This document shows positions 63,961 through 64,000 of a stretch of DNA of 64,000 nt, piece by piece (position 1 is the stretch's first letter; each line of letters opens with the position of its first letter). The stretch comes from Valencia hispanica. Its lineage: Eukaryota; Chordata; Actinopteri; Cyprinodontiformes; Valenciidae. The stretch is from assembly GCA_963556495.2 (NCBI GenBank), contig OY747703.1:58725296-58789295 (forward strand), given 5' to 3'. Made by a program: the position numbers and the translations under genes. The notes under the pieces were generated by a model that saw only the letters and a list, made by a program, of their open reading frames with translations, was not told the origin of the DNA and ran no database searches.

Positions 63961-64000
63961 CGTTTATACTCGCCACTTTTTAAAATCCTGAAACATAATG
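63961..64000. other. Flank after L2 copy B
   Basis: Forty bases after the L2 tail; nothing recognised. It starts 'gtttatactcgcc', and no duplication of it was found before 58400. Confidence 0.4.

Noticed and set aside
1..64000. CRISPR array
   Set aside because: No set of evenly spaced direct repeats with unique spacers; the regular short repeats are microsatellites and LINE tails in eukaryotic DNA.

Overview
The window reads as vertebrate, almost certainly teleost, intergenic or intronic DNA. It is AT-rich overall and packed with retrotransposons and DNA transposons typical of bony fish: L2-clade LINEs, a Rex3/RTE tail, tRNA-derived SINEs, Tc1-like and hAT elements, and LINE tails ending in GAATT repeats. 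I see no bacterial features, no host protein-coding gene, no tRNA or rRNA gene and no CRISPR array. The recognisable coding sequence belongs almost entirely to mobile elements, most of it broken.

Layout. 1-6.2 kb: a SINE, a 5'-truncated L2 tail and an unidentified block. 6.2-15.1 kb: two copies of the same G-rich retroposed element in opposite orientation (6185-7995 minus, 12997-15040 plus with a 14-bp target duplication), with a decayed Tc1 transposase between them. 15-33 kb: scattered SINEs, LINE tails, an hAT-like MITE, a Rex3 end, a 505-bp internally deleted L2 with its own short open frame, an hAT-like end and a partial Tc1, separated by unique-looking DNA that may hold conserved non-coding elements. 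33.5-38.9 kb: a nearly complete but mutated L2 (copy A), a segment built around repeated TCCACGAA motifs, and an oppositely oriented L2 piece. 39-43.2 kb: a THAP-domain remnant and a 1706-bp hAT-type element with a perfect 8-bp target duplication. 43.8-48.9 kb: a long TA microsatellite, L2 tails (one nested in an older LINE with a clean 7-bp duplication) and a MITE. 50.5-55.6 kb: L2 copy C on the minus strand, broken by three insertions: a LINE tail, a 1.35-kb retroelement encoding a small membrane/coiled-coil protein, and a 525-bp tRNA-derived SINE. 58.4-63.96 kb: L2 copy B with a long open ORF1, an internal deletion in its second ORF, and a Tc1 element (61476-63266) in its reverse-transcriptase region. 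That Tc1 carries an insertion in its right terminal repeat.

How the parts relate. The L2 elements encode an ORF1 with an SGNH/esterase-like fold and an ORF2 with APE-type endonuclease and reverse transcriptase. The short copies probably used such machinery in trans. The Tc1 and hAT elements here lack intact transposases and would also depend on other copies. The most notable items are the membrane/coiled-coil ORF carried by a retroelement with no recognisable enzyme (52102-53453), the TCCACGAA segment (38018-38299), the identical 128-bp transposase duplication inside a Tc1 terminal repeat, and the inverted pair of G-rich retrocopies. Everything was read by eye. Family names rest on recognisable protein motifs and end sequences; boundaries without a target duplication are approximate.
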